64,000 nucleotides of DNA, taken from Acidiferrum sp963771295 (GTDB lineage Bacteria; Acidobacteriota; Terriglobia; Acidiferrales; UBA7541). The first letter of the stretch is position 1. Every line of letters starts with the position of its first letter. A program made the translations under genes and the position numbers. The DNA lies in assembly GCA_963771295.1 (NCBI GenBank), contig CAVYTB010000004.1, positions 1 to 64,000 of the forward strand, written 5' to 3'. The notes under the pieces were generated by a model that saw only the letters and a list, made by a program, of their open reading frames with translations, made no database searches and was not told where the DNA came from. Shown here in pieces: positions 42,846-51,559 of this stretch.

Positions 42846-44255
42846 CTAATTTCCCGGCCTTTTCCACTCCCCGCGCCCCAATTCCAGCCGCTCCGCCATA
42901 CTCAATAAAATCTCTTCCTCGTATGGCCGCCCAATCAACTGCACATTAATCGGCAATCCTTCCGGCGACTTTCCCATCGGCACCGACAAGCCCGGAAAAC
43001 CCGTCAGGTTCATCCACTGGCAAAACCGCATCGTGTCGCGGTAATTGTGCGTATCTCCCGCCTGATAATTTCCCGCACCATGCCGGAATGCCGGCGCCGA
43101 GGACACCGGCGAAAGCAAAACTCCCGCTCCGCTCATCTGCCGCAAAATATCCTCGCGCACCAAATCTCGCTCCGTGCACGACTTCATGAACGATTCCAGC
43201 GTCACCGCAGGCTCGTTGCTCACCACTCCCAGATATTCCCGCAGCATCGAGCTCAACAATTCCTCTTGTCCCTTCGTCACTTCCATCAACAATTTCCCGA
43301 TCACTGGCCCGAAGAAAAACCACCAAATCTCCAGCGCCCGATCCAGTTTCTGAAGAGGAAAGTGCTCCACATGAAATCCTTGTTCCTCCAGAAGTTTTCC
43401 GGCGCGCTCTACAGCCGCTATAGTCGCCGGCGTCGCCCTGCCCAGCGCCGGACTCTCCAAGATCCCCACGCGCAATCCCCGCAACTCCGACGGTACAACC
43501 TCGCGAACCGGCACGGGCGCACTCAGCGCATCGCCAGGATCCGCGCCTGCCATTACCGCGAACAACGCCCGCACATCCCTCACCGTTCGCGCCAATGGTC
43601 CTACCACGCCTATCCACCCAAATGCTCCTGCTCCCGGCGGAAAATGCCCAGTTGCCGCGATCCGTCCCGGCGTCGGCTTCAGTCCGCAAATTCCGCAAAA
43701 GTGCGCCGGCACGCGAATCGATCCGCCTCCATCGCTTCCGACTCCTCCCATCGAGCACCCGCCCGCAATCGCCGCTGCTTCTCCGCCGCTCGAACCTCCC
43801 GACGAATATTCCAGGTTCCATGGATTCGATGTTTTCCCGTTCACCCGATTATTTGTTTCGTACGCCATCAGAAATTCTGGCGTATTGGTGTTCCCCAGCA
43901 GAATTGCTCCCGCGGCCTCTAGCCTCGCCACCGCGATCGCGTCTTTCACCGGCACATAGTCCTTCCGCAGTAGCGATCCTGCGGGACAAGGCCAGCCTGC
44001 CACGTCCATGCTCGATTTGACGGTCAGCGGAATCCCTTGCAGATGCAGCAGATCTTCTCCTCGTTGAATCGTCGCCTCAGACGCTCTCGCCTTAGCGATC
44101 GCCGATTCCTCATCCAGGTGCACAAACGCGTTCAGCTTCTGTTGCAATTCTCTGGCGCGTTTCAAATGCGCCGTCACCACTTCCACCGGCGACAATTCTT
44201 TCTTGCTGTAGCCATTCAGCACTTCTGCAATCGAAAATTCGTTCAGGTCTCTCAT
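42846..44255 (-). CDS. amidase (amidase signature family)
   Basis: Ser-cisSer-Lys amidohydrolase of 469 residues that cleaves amide bonds. The catalytic Lys is in IPLTVKSSMDVAG (about residue 79), and the Ser pair in YSSGGSSGGEAAAIAGG (about 151-167). The C-terminal conserved WMNLTGFPGLSVPMG motif is also present. No signal peptide, so cytoplasmic. Substrate unknown; the fold also covers GatA-like and peptide amidases, but there are no gatB/gatC genes nearby. The gene is divergent from the TPR/FG-GAP lipoprotein. Confidence 0.86.
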   Translation of the reverse strand: MRDLNEFSIAEVLNGYSKKELSPVEVVTAHLKRARELQQKLNAFVHLDEESAIAKARASEATIQRGEDLLHLQGIPLTVKSSMDVAGWPCPAGSLLRKDYVPVKDAIAVARLEAAGAILLGNTNTPEFLMAYETNNRVNGKTSNPWNLEYSSGGSSGGEAAAIAGGCSMGGVGSDGGGSIRVPAHFCGICGLKPTPGRIAATGHFPPGAGAFGWIGVVGPLARTVRDVRALFAVMAGADPGDALSAPVPVREVVPSELRGLRVGILESPALGRATPATIAAVERAGKLLEEQGFHVEHFPLQKLDRALEIWWFFFGPVIGKLLMEVTKGQEELLSSMLREYLGVVSNEPAVTLESFMKSCTERDLVREDILRQMSGAGVLLSPVSSAPAFRHGAGNYQAGDTHNYRDTMRFCQWMNLTGFPGLSVPMGKSPEGLPINVQLIGRPYEEEILLSMAERLELGRGEWKRPGN

Positions 44256-44459
44256 AGCTCACTCGAGGACGGTACCGGGGACAACCATCGGCGTCAATGC
44301 GATTCCACCACTCCGCGAACGTCTCCTTCCGGCCGCGCTAGCCTTCGAATTCCCACTATAAAAACGGTTGACGACTCGCTTTCTAGTCAAGACAATCAAT
44401 GCTGCGCTGGGACGGCGTTTCGCCAGCCTTGGTCGCGCATCCAGAAAGAATTTTCGTTG

Positions 44460-47400
44460 ATGCCTCTCAAAACTCCTGTTCCCCGCTCTTTTCTGCTCGC
44501 TCTTTCCGGCATGCTCCTCCTCGCCGGGTTCGGTTGCTTCACCGCGCTCCATCCGAACGCCACGCAGGCTCCTCCCGCCAATCGCCCAACTGCATCCGCG
44601 GAAGCTCTGCGTCTCAACACTCTTGGTGTCGCCTTCCTTAACCAGCAGAAAGGCGCGGAAGCGCAAAAATATTTTGACCAGGCTCTCGCTCTCGATCCCA
44701 AATTTGCCGTCGCTCGCGTCAATCTCGGCATCGCGCTGCTCAGCCAGCAGAAACTCGAGCAGGGCCGCGCCGCCCTTGAACAAGCCGCCAACGAGCTCCC
44801 CAACGATCCATACGCTTCGTACAACCTCGGTCTCGCCTACAAAGATCTCAACGAACCGCAAAAGGGAATTGCGGCCTTTCAGCACGTCACGCAAATTGCG
44901 CCCGACGAACCCGACGCCTACTACTTCATCGGCTTTCTCGAGTCGCAACTCCAGAAGTACGAGGAAGCCATCGCCTCATTCAAGAAAGCTCTCTCCTTCT
45001 CTCCCTATCACGCCTCCGCTCAATTCGGTCTCGCCCGCGCCTATCAGCGCAAGGGCGAAACTGATGCCGCTCGCGAATCCATGAAGCTCTTCCAGAAGAA
45101 CAAGGAAGCCCACCTTGGCGAGCCCTTTGGCGCCGGTTACGGCGAACAGGGAAAATTCTCTCTCGGCGAATTTGTGCATGGCACAGAGGTTAATGCTCCT
45201 GCAGAAATTACCGTTCATTATGTTCAGGACTCGCTCACGAAAACCGTTTCTGGCGCCGCCTCCCCGCTTCCGGCCAGTCGCGGCGCTTGCTTCATTGATT
45301 TCGATGGCGATGGCAAGCCCGATCTTTTTCTTGTCGCCGCGCATAAAGGCAACAGCCGCCTGCTCCGCAACCTCGGCGAAGGAAAGTTCGAAGACGTTAC
45401 CGGTAAAGCCGGTCTCGCCGATGTTGGCGAGGGCTTCGGCTGCGCCGCCGGCGATTTCGATAACGACGGCAAAGCCGATCTCGCCGTCTGCGAATCCTCC
45501 GGCATTCGCCTTTTCCATAATGACGGCAAAGGCAAATTTGTCGACGTCACCGAAAAGGTGGGCCTTCGTCCCGAGCCCGGATGTGTTGCCGCCACTTTTG
45601 TCGACTATGACCACGATGGCGACCTCGATCTCTATCTCACCATGGCCCCCGCCCCTCCCGAAAAACGCACCAATCGCCTGTGGCGCAACAATGGCAATTC
45701 CACCTTCACGGACATCTCCGATGCAACTGGACTGGGCCTCGCCGCTACCGGCGCCGGGGTTGCCACCACCGATTTCAACAACGATCGCGCCGTCGATTTT
45801 GTCATCGCGGGCGGCTCCGAAGGTGCCGCAGTCTACCTGAATCCTCGCGAGGGCAAATTCCTTCCCCTGCCTGCCGTCGACTTCGCTAAAGAAAAGCTTC
45901 CACCCGCCGTCGGCGTCACCGTTTTCGATTTCGACAAAGACGGCTTCATGGACATCGCCTTCACCCACGCCGGTGCGCCTGGCATCTCTCTGTGGCGCAA
46001 TATTCAGGGAAGAAAGCTGGAACGTGTTCCGCTTCCCGACTTCGGCTGGAAAAAAGGCTGGGGCCTTACTTGGGTTGACTACGATAACGACGGCTGGCTC
46101 GATCTTGTGGCTGTCGGCGAATCCGCCAGCAGCAACGGTGAAATTCGTCTGCTGCGCAATCTTGGCGACGCTGGCTGGGCCGATGTCACCAAAAAAGTTC
46201 AACTCGACACTCTCAAACTCTCTCAGCCTCGCGCCGTGGCTTTTGCCGATCTGCAGGGCAACGGTAGCCCGGACCTGGTTGTCACTCAGGACGGCGCGGC
46301 TCCTCTACTTCTCCAAAATATCGGCGCCAACAAAAATAATTGGATTGCTGTCGACCTCAAGGGCCTGAACGACAACAAAAGCGGCATTGGCACCAAGGTT
46401 GAACTCTTCGCCGGCCCTCTCTATCAAAAATTTGAACTTTCTTCCGCCTCCGGTTTTCTCAGCCAGAATGGCACTCCGCTGCTCGTTGGCCTTGGCTCGC
46501 AAAGAGTCGCTGACGCCATCCGCCTTCTCTGGCCCACCGGCGTTCCGCAAGATGAAGTCGATCTCGCCGCCTTGAAAATTGTTCCAGTCGGCGAACTCGA
46601 CCGCCGCGGCAGTTCCTGCCCCATTCTTTTTTCCTGGAATGGCAAGGAATACGAATTCATCGCCGACATGATTGGTCCAGCCGTTGTCGGCCATTGGATC
46701 GCTCCGGGTGAGCGCGACGTCCCCGACCCCGACGAATATCTGAAAGTTCCCGCCAAAAGCGTTCGCGAGAAAAATGGTTTCCTAAGCTTCCGCTTTATGG
46801 AGCCCATGGAAGAAACTGTGTACCTCGATCACGTGCGCTTGCTCGCGATCGATCATCCCGCCAATATCGAAGTCAATGCCAACGAGCGCTTTGTCAGCAA
46901 TCCTCCTTTCCCCGAATTTCGCGTAGTCGCCACGCAAAATTCACGCATCCCCTCCGGCGCCTGGGATGATCGCGGCCACAACGTTCTTCCGTTGTTGGCC
47001 AAAAAGGATCGCAAGTACGTTACCGATTTTCCCGATGTCCCCTTCACCGGCTTTGCCAAGCTCCACTGGATCGAACTCGATCTCGGCGCCTGGGATTCCT
47101 CCAAACCTCTGCGCCTCATCATGGATGGCTACACCGATTACTTCACCGCAACCTCCATGTATGCCGCCGACCAGGCTGGCATCAAGGTCATTGCTCCCTA
47201 CGTCGAAGCGCAAGACGCGCAAGGCAATTGGATTCGCGTTATTGAAGATATGGGTTTCCCCGCCGGTCTCGCTCGCACCATGGTCGCTGACCTCGCCGGG
47301 AAAATCCCTGTCGGCACGAAGCGTATCCGCATCGTCACCAATCTGAAAATTTATTGGGATTCGATTCGCATCGACCAAACTCCCGAGCTCCACGACATTC

Positions 47401-47909
47401 ATGTCGCTGAAGTTCTCCTGGCCAATGCCGAGCTCGCCTATCTCGGCTATCCGCGCGAAATCCGCCTCAAGCCCGCCAGTGACACTGTCTATTCCTATTC
47501 GCATTTAAGCCCCACGGGCCCGTACGCACGCGCTGCCGGCAACTACACTCGTTACGGGGACGTAAAATCCTTATTGCGTGCTTCCGACGATAAGTTCGCC
47601 ATCTTCAGTTCCGGCGAAGGCATGAAGCTCGATTTCGATCCGCGCAATCTTCCGCCTCTCTCCGCCGGCTGGGTCCGCGACTACTTCTTCTACGCCGATG
47701 GCTTCGAGAAGGATCTCGATTTCTACGCCGCGCACGCCTTTACCGTTGAACCGCTTCCTAAGCACGGTCTGATTTCATACCCTTATCCCGCCGGTAACGA
47801 ATATCCGGCGGACAACGACCATCTCGGCTACCAATTGGAATACAACATCCGCACCCGCTCCGATCGTCTCCCGGAGAATCTGCGCTACGACTATCCAGCG
47901 CCGAAGTGA
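44460..47909 (+). CDS. large lipoprotein: TPR, FG-GAP/VCBS repeats, UnbV/ASPIC domain and C-terminal domain
   Basis: Protein of 1149 residues with an apparent lipoprotein signal (LLLAGFGC, Cys near residue 26). Residues about 45-230 hold TPRs (AFLNQQKGAEAQKYFDQALA, AYKDLNEPQKGIAAFQHVTQ). Residues about 277-603 hold seven FG-GAP-like calcium-binding repeats, e.g. DFDGDGKPDLFL, DFDNDGKADLAV, DYDHDGDLDLYL, DYDNDGWLDLVA. The UnbV/ASPIC domain follows at about 625-700 (NKSGIGTKVELFAG, ASGFLSQNGTPLLVGLG). The last 430 residues (FSWNGKEYEFIADMIGPAVV to the end) form a further domain I do not recognise, with SYSHLSPTGPYARAAGNYTR near residue 1015. Such proteins are frequent in Acidobacteria; function is unknown, possibly surface carbohydrate or adhesion related. 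Upstream frame extension overlaps the amidase and is rejected. Confidence 0.82.
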   Translation: MPLKTPVPRSFLLALSGMLLLAGFGCFTALHPNATQAPPANRPTASAEALRLNTLGVAFLNQQKGAEAQKYFDQALALDPKFAVARVNLGIALLSQQKLEQGRAALEQAANELPNDPYASYNLGLAYKDLNEPQKGIAAFQHVTQIAPDEPDAYYFIGFLESQLQKYEEAIASFKKALSFSPYHASAQFGLARAYQRKGETDAARESMKLFQKNKEAHLGEPFGAGYGEQGKFSLGEFVHGTEVNAPAEITVHYVQDSLTKTVSGAASPLPASRGACFIDFDGDGKPDLFLVAAHKGNSRLLRNLGEGKFEDVTGKAGLADVGEGFGCAAGDFDNDGKADLAVCESSGIRLFHNDGKGKFVDVTEKVGLRPEPGCVAATFVDYDHDGDLDLYLTMAPAPPEKRTNRLWRNNGNSTFTDISDATGLGLAATGAGVATTDFNNDRAVDFVIAGGSEGAAVYLNPREGKFLPLPAVDFAKEKLPPAVGVTVFDFDKDGFMDIAFTHAGAPGISLWRNIQGRKLERVPLPDFGWKKGWGLTWVDYDNDGWLDLVAVGESASSNGEIRLLRNLGDAGWADVTKKVQLDTLKLSQPRAVAFADLQGNGSPDLVVTQDGAAPLLLQNIGANKNNWIAVDLKGLNDNKSGIGTKVELFAGPLYQKFELSSASGFLSQNGTPLLVGLGSQRVADAIRLLWPTGVPQDEVDLAALKIVPVGELDRRGSSCPILFSWNGKEYEFIADMIGPAVVGHWIAPGERDVPDPDEYLKVPAKSVREKNGFLSFRFMEPMEETVYLDHVRLLAIDHPANIEVNANERFVSNPPFPEFRVVATQNSRIPSGAWDDRGHNVLPLLAKKDRKYVTDFPDVPFTGFAKLHWIELDLGAWDSSKPLRLIMDGYTDYFTATSMYAADQAGIKVIAPYVEAQDAQGNWIRVIEDMGFPAGLARTMVADLAGKIPVGTKRIRIVTNLKIYWDSIRIDQTPELHDIHVAEVLLANAELAYLGYPREIRLKPASDTVYSYSHLSPTGPYARAAGNYTRYGDVKSLLRASDDKFAIFSSGEGMKLDFDPRNLPPLSAGWVRDYFFYADGFEKDLDFYAAHAFTVEPLPKHGLISYPYPAGNEYPADNDHLGYQLEYNIRTRSDRLPENLRYDYPAPK

Positions 47910-47919
47910 GGAACACATC

Positions 47920-48981
47920 ATGGCGAGAGCCGGAGTCATCACCATTCGGGATGTCGCCCGGGAAAGCGGCTACTCCGCGTCCACCGTTTCCATCGTTCTG
48001 AACGGCGCGCCTCTTTCGCGTTACATTCCTTCCAACACCAAAGCGCGCATCGAAGTGGTGGCCAAGCGCCTCGGCTATCGTCCCAATCCTCTCGCTCGTT
48101 CTTTGCGCAGCCAGCGCTCCAACATTGTTGGCGTCATGGTTTTCGATATCACCGACCCTTTTTGCACTCCCATTCTTCGCGGCCTCGAAAACTCTCTCTA
48201 CCAGGCCAATTATCTTTCCTTCCTCGCCGACGCTCACAATGAAACCCATCGCTTCGAACGCTATCTCGAGATGCTTCTCGATCGCCGCGTTGAAGGCCTC
48301 ATCATCGTTGCCAACTGGCTGGTCACGGACATCAAACTCCTCGGCGATCTCACGGAGCGCCAGGTCCCCACGGTCGTCGCTGGACGCGAAGTCGAAACTG
48401 AACTGGGCAGCACCGTTTCTGTCGACAATGAAGTGGGCGCCGCCGCCGCCCTCGAACATCTCTACAAACTCGGCCACCGCGAAATCGCCTTTCTCCGCGG
48501 CCCGAAAGCCCTCACCAGCAGCGGACAGCGCTGGAAGGGAATCAAGAATTTTGCCCAATCCGTCGGCCTGTCTCTCGACTCAAAACGCATCGCTGAACTC
48601 CCCGAATCCCTTGACGCGAACTCCAGCTTCGAAGCAGGCTTAAAACTGACCGCGGAATTGTTGCGTCGCGGCAAACGCTTCACCGCTTTGTTGGCTTACG
48701 ACGACGTCACCGCTCTCGGTGCTCTGCGCGCCCTCAAAAACAAAGGCCTGCGGGTTCCTGAAGATTGCTCCGTCATCGGTTTCGACGACGTGGCTCAGGC
48801 CGCACTTTCCATGCCTTCCCTCACCACTGTTCGCCAGCCCATGGAAGCCATGGGCGCCATGTGCGCCGGCATTCTTCTCGACGCCATCACCGCCGTCGAC
48901 CAGAACCGCGAATTCTCCCCAGTCCGCCGCAAAATCCCCGCCGAACTGGTAGTTCGCGAATCCACCAGTCTCCTAATCTAA
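47920..48981 (+). CDS. LacI family transcriptional regulator
   Basis: Sugar-responsive repressor of 353 residues. The N-terminal HTH is TIRDVARESGYSASTVSIVL, followed by hinge PLARSLRSQRSNIVGVMVFD. The effector domain is a periplasmic-binding type I fold (FCTPILRGLENSLYQANYLS, VPEDCSVIGFDDVAQAALSM, LTTVRQPMEAMG). It starts 10 bp after the lipoprotein gene and is likely cotranscribed with it. The regulator may act on the palindromic sites before the TonB receptor and glucokinase; that link is inference. Confidence 0.88.
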   Translation: MARAGVITIRDVARESGYSASTVSIVLNGAPLSRYIPSNTKARIEVVAKRLGYRPNPLARSLRSQRSNIVGVMVFDITDPFCTPILRGLENSLYQANYLSFLADAHNETHRFERYLEMLLDRRVEGLIIVANWLVTDIKLLGDLTERQVPTVVAGREVETELGSTVSVDNEVGAAAALEHLYKLGHREIAFLRGPKALTSSGQRWKGIKNFAQSVGLSLDSKRIAELPESLDANSSFEAGLKLTAELLRRGKRFTALLAYDDVTALGALRALKNKGLRVPEDCSVIGFDDVAQAALSMPSLTTVRQPMEAMGAMCAGILLDAITAVDQNREFSPVRRKIPAELVVRESTSLLI

Positions 48982-49021
48982 TTCTGGTTTCCCCGGTTGC
49001 CGGGTGTCTCATTCGTGGGTG

Positions 49022-49048
49022 CCCCACACGCCGGTTTTGCGTGTGGGG
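49022..49048. terminator. hairpin between convergent LacI and Gfo/Idh/MocA genes
   Basis: CCCCACACGC-CGGTTTT-GCGTGTGGGG is a perfect 10-bp stem-loop 41 bp after the LacI gene stop. No clean U-tract follows on either strand (TCTTGTGC), so it may be a bidirectional terminator or a member of another intergenic repeat family. Confidence 0.5.
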
Positions 49049-49106
49049 TCTTGTGCATAAATTTATAACCATCGCCTTCCGAGGCGATCCATCAACACAA
49101 ATGAAC

Positions 49107-50249
49107 TCACTCCCCCACCGTCACCCAACCCTTCTTCTGCGCGCTCTCTGCAATCGCTTCGCACATCACCAATTCATGATGTCCCGTCTCAAATGTTGGA
49201 AAACTTCTCGGCGCCTTAAAATCTCCCGCCGCCACATATCCATAAAAATCCTTGAACAGCTGCACAAACGTGTCGGGATACCCTTCCGCGTGTCCCGCCG
49301 GATACGCCGCATAGCCGCGCGATTCCGGTGATTGCAGCGACGGATCCTTCGGCATCACTTCGCTGGCCTGATCGCGCCTTCCAATCCATAACGTGTTCGG
49401 CGATTCCGAATCGAATACCAGTGACGCTTTGCTTCCATCAATCTCAAACCATAGCCGCGCCTTCCGTCCTGGGCTCACTTGCGACACAGTCACCACTCCG
49501 TGTGCGTCGTTGTCGAAATGCAGCAGCACCGAAGCGTAATCGTCCGTCGTGATCAGCACTTCCTCTGTCTGACCCTCGGCCTTTTGAAATGATTCCACCC
49601 GCCCCTTTGGTTTTCGCCGCGTCGGCAGCACCGTCGCCAGGTCCGCGCACAATTCCGAAACGTTGCTCCCGGTCATCCACATGGTCAGGTCCAGCCAGTG
49701 CGTCCCGATATCCGACACCGCGCGCAATTCGCCGCCCAGCTTCGACTCCAGCCGCCAGTTCCAGTCCGTCGGAAACAGCAGCCAGTCTTGCAGAAAACTT
49801 CCGTGCACCAGCCGCACATCTCCGATCGCTCCGTTTCGAATCAAAGCCCGCGCTTCCTGGCACAACGGGTAGTAACGCAAATTGTAAGCCACCCCGCCGA
49901 CCCGGTTCGTCTCCTTCAACAGCGACACGAGCGCCGCCGATTCCCGCGAGTCCAGCGTCAACGGCTTCTCGCACAGCACGTGTTTTCCCGCGCGCAGCAA
50001 TTGGCTCGATTCCTGGAAGTGCAGATAGTTCGGCGTGCACAAATGCACCACCTGTACGCTCTCATCCGCCGCCAATTCTTCGAGCGATCCATACGCCCGC
50101 GGCAATCCCAGCGATTCCGCCGCCGCTTTCGTTCGTTCCGCGGAACTGCCCAGAATCCCCTGCACCGAAATTCCTAGCCGCCACAATGCGTCCAGGTGCG
50201 CTCTGCCCACAAACCCCAACCCCACAATCGCTGCATTTGGTTTCTTCAT
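49107..50249 (-). CDS. Gfo/Idh/MocA family NAD(P)-dependent oxidoreductase
   Basis: Sugar oxidoreductase of 380 residues. The Rossmann start is AAIVGLGFVGRAHLDALW, followed by ADESVQVVHLCTPNYLHFQE and HVLCEKPLTLDS, where EKP holds the conserved Lys. The C-terminal catalytic domain contains VHGSFLQDWLLFPTDWNWRL and VSDIGTHWLDLTMWMTG with the typical GTHW His. Homologues act on glucose-fructose, inositol, UDP-sugars or 3-keto-glycosides; the exact substrate is open. AGGTGAGGA precedes the ATG. It stands alone, convergent with the LacI gene. Confidence 0.86.
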   Translation of the reverse strand: MKKPNAAIVGLGFVGRAHLDALWRLGISVQGILGSSAERTKAAAESLGLPRAYGSLEELAADESVQVVHLCTPNYLHFQESSQLLRAGKHVLCEKPLTLDSRESAALVSLLKETNRVGGVAYNLRYYPLCQEARALIRNGAIGDVRLVHGSFLQDWLLFPTDWNWRLESKLGGELRAVSDIGTHWLDLTMWMTGSNVSELCADLATVLPTRRKPKGRVESFQKAEGQTEEVLITTDDYASVLLHFDNDAHGVVTVSQVSPGRKARLWFEIDGSKASLVFDSESPNTLWIGRRDQASEVMPKDPSLQSPESRGYAAYPAGHAEGYPDTFVQLFKDFYGYVAAGDFKAPRSFPTFETGHHELVMCEAIAESAQKKGWVTVGE

Positions 50250-50491
50250 TCCTCACCTTTGTACTGGCTGGCTTCAACGTGCCCTCCGCATGAGGCAGGG
50301 CATCCGCCGCGCTTACCGCAAGCCTAACGAAAAGTTCTCGACTCTACATCTTCTTCCTGCTCCAAACTCTAGCGCACTCCCATCGATTCCTATACCGATT
50401 CAAATGTGGCACTACCATCTCATATCTCTATAAAATCTTCATGACGGCTGTACAAGCGGAAAAAGTTTTTATCTCAGGAGGAAACCCTCGA

Positions 50492-51259
50492 ATGCGTTCC
50501 AAGCAAGTCGTCCTGGCAGGCTTCACCATCTTGGCTGCCTCGGCCGTTGCTCCGGCCGGGCCGCCTAGTGGCGGCACCGTCACCGGCAAAGTCACCTATG
50601 AAGGCACTCCCACAAAAATGAAGTCCATCGACATGTCCAAAGAGCCCGATTGCGCCAAAATGTATGCGACTCCTCCAACCTCCGAATCCGTTGTCACCGG
50701 ACCGGGCAACACTCTTGATGATGTTGTCGTCTACGTCTCTGCCGGCGCTCCCGATGACGCCGCTCCTTCCACCGTCGCCACCTTTACGCAAAAAGGCTGC
50801 CGCTACATTCCCCACGTTCTCGCCTTCCAGGTCAATCAGGAATTCAAGATTCTCAATGAAGATCAGACCTCTCACAACGTTCACCCCATGCCCAAACTCA
50901 ACCGCGAATGGAACAAGTCGCAACCGCCCGGCGCTCCTCCCATCACTGAAAAGTACGACAAAGCCGAATTCATTCCCGTGAAATGCAACGTCCATCCCTG
51001 GATGCATGGCAATTTTGCTGTCCTCAAGAATTCCCACTACGCCGTCACGGAAAACGGTGGCGCCTTCACCCTCCCCAATCTTCCTCCTGGCAAATACACC
51101 ATCACTGCCTGGCAGGAGTCCTACGGCGAGCAATCGCAGGATGTCACCATCATCGGCACTGAAACCAAAACCATCACCTTCGTCTTCAAAGCCAAACCTT
51201 ATAGTTCTCTGATCATCGATGGGATGCGCAGCGACCGCCTTCGAGCCGCGCCTTTGTAG
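50492..51259 (+). CDS. exported protein with cupredoxin-like copper site
   Basis: Protein of 255 residues with a Sec signal (VVLAGFTILAASAVAPAG). Residues about 25-60 begin a carboxypeptidase-regulatory-like strand, GTVTGKVTYEGTPTKMKSID. The core has the blue-copper pattern: DQTSHNVHPMPK (His) and PVKCNVHPWMHGNF (Cys, His, Met) near residue 170, as in plastocyanin-like proteins. The last part is another Ig/transthyretin-like strand set, GGAFTLPNLPPGKYTITAWQ. The function may be electron transfer or copper handling. The end of the frame (RSDRLRAAPL) is built from the start of an intergenic palindrome (51261-51280). AGGAGG lies nine bases before the ATG. Confidence 0.8.
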   Translation: MRSKQVVLAGFTILAASAVAPAGPPSGGTVTGKVTYEGTPTKMKSIDMSKEPDCAKMYATPPTSESVVTGPGNTLDDVVVYVSAGAPDDAAPSTVATFTQKGCRYIPHVLAFQVNQEFKILNEDQTSHNVHPMPKLNREWNKSQPPGAPPITEKYDKAEFIPVKCNVHPWMHGNFAVLKNSHYAVTENGGAFTLPNLPPGKYTITAWQESYGEQSQDVTIIGTETKTITFVFKAKPYSSLIIDGMRSDRLRAAPL

Positions 51260-51260
51260 G

Positions 51261-51280
51261 GACGGCCTTCTGAGGCCGTC
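51261..51280. repeat. palindromic intergenic repeat, CTTC-loop type
   Basis: GACGGCC-TTCTGA-GGCCGTC, preceded by TTTGTAGG. Same design as at 12997-13018. It lies directly at the 3' end of the cupredoxin-like gene. Confidence 0.65.
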
Positions 51281-51401
51281 CGCAAACACAAATACTCGCC
51301 TCCCTGTCATCCGACTCCAATCCATTTGGTCCCTGTAGCCACCTGCTCACCCGCTGCGGGAAGGGAGCAAAAGCATTTGTCACGCCTTGCAAAAAATGAC
51401 A

Positions 51402-51432
51402 TGTCATTCTGATGGCATCCGGCAAGGATGCT
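51402..51432. repeat. TGTCAT-type intergenic repeat
   Basis: TGTCATTCTGATGGCATCCG ... AAGGATGC, close in layout to the copy at 42749 (GAGCATCCGACGAGGATGC). The surrounding 51281-51559 has no gene. Confidence 0.5.
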
Positions 51433-51559
51433 TGAAAAACTTCACCTTCCCCAATGCCACCCAAATCGGCCGTCCATCAACTCCCGTCTCCTGATCGCTG
51501 ATCCCTGATCTCTGATATCTTTCCGCCGTCCTCTCAATATCTGATATCTTCCCTCACCA

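Noticed and set aside
44037..44459. N-terminal extension of the large lipoprotein frame by 141 residues
   Set aside because: It runs antisense through the amidase gene and has no signal-peptide character; a lipobox start at 44460 fits better.
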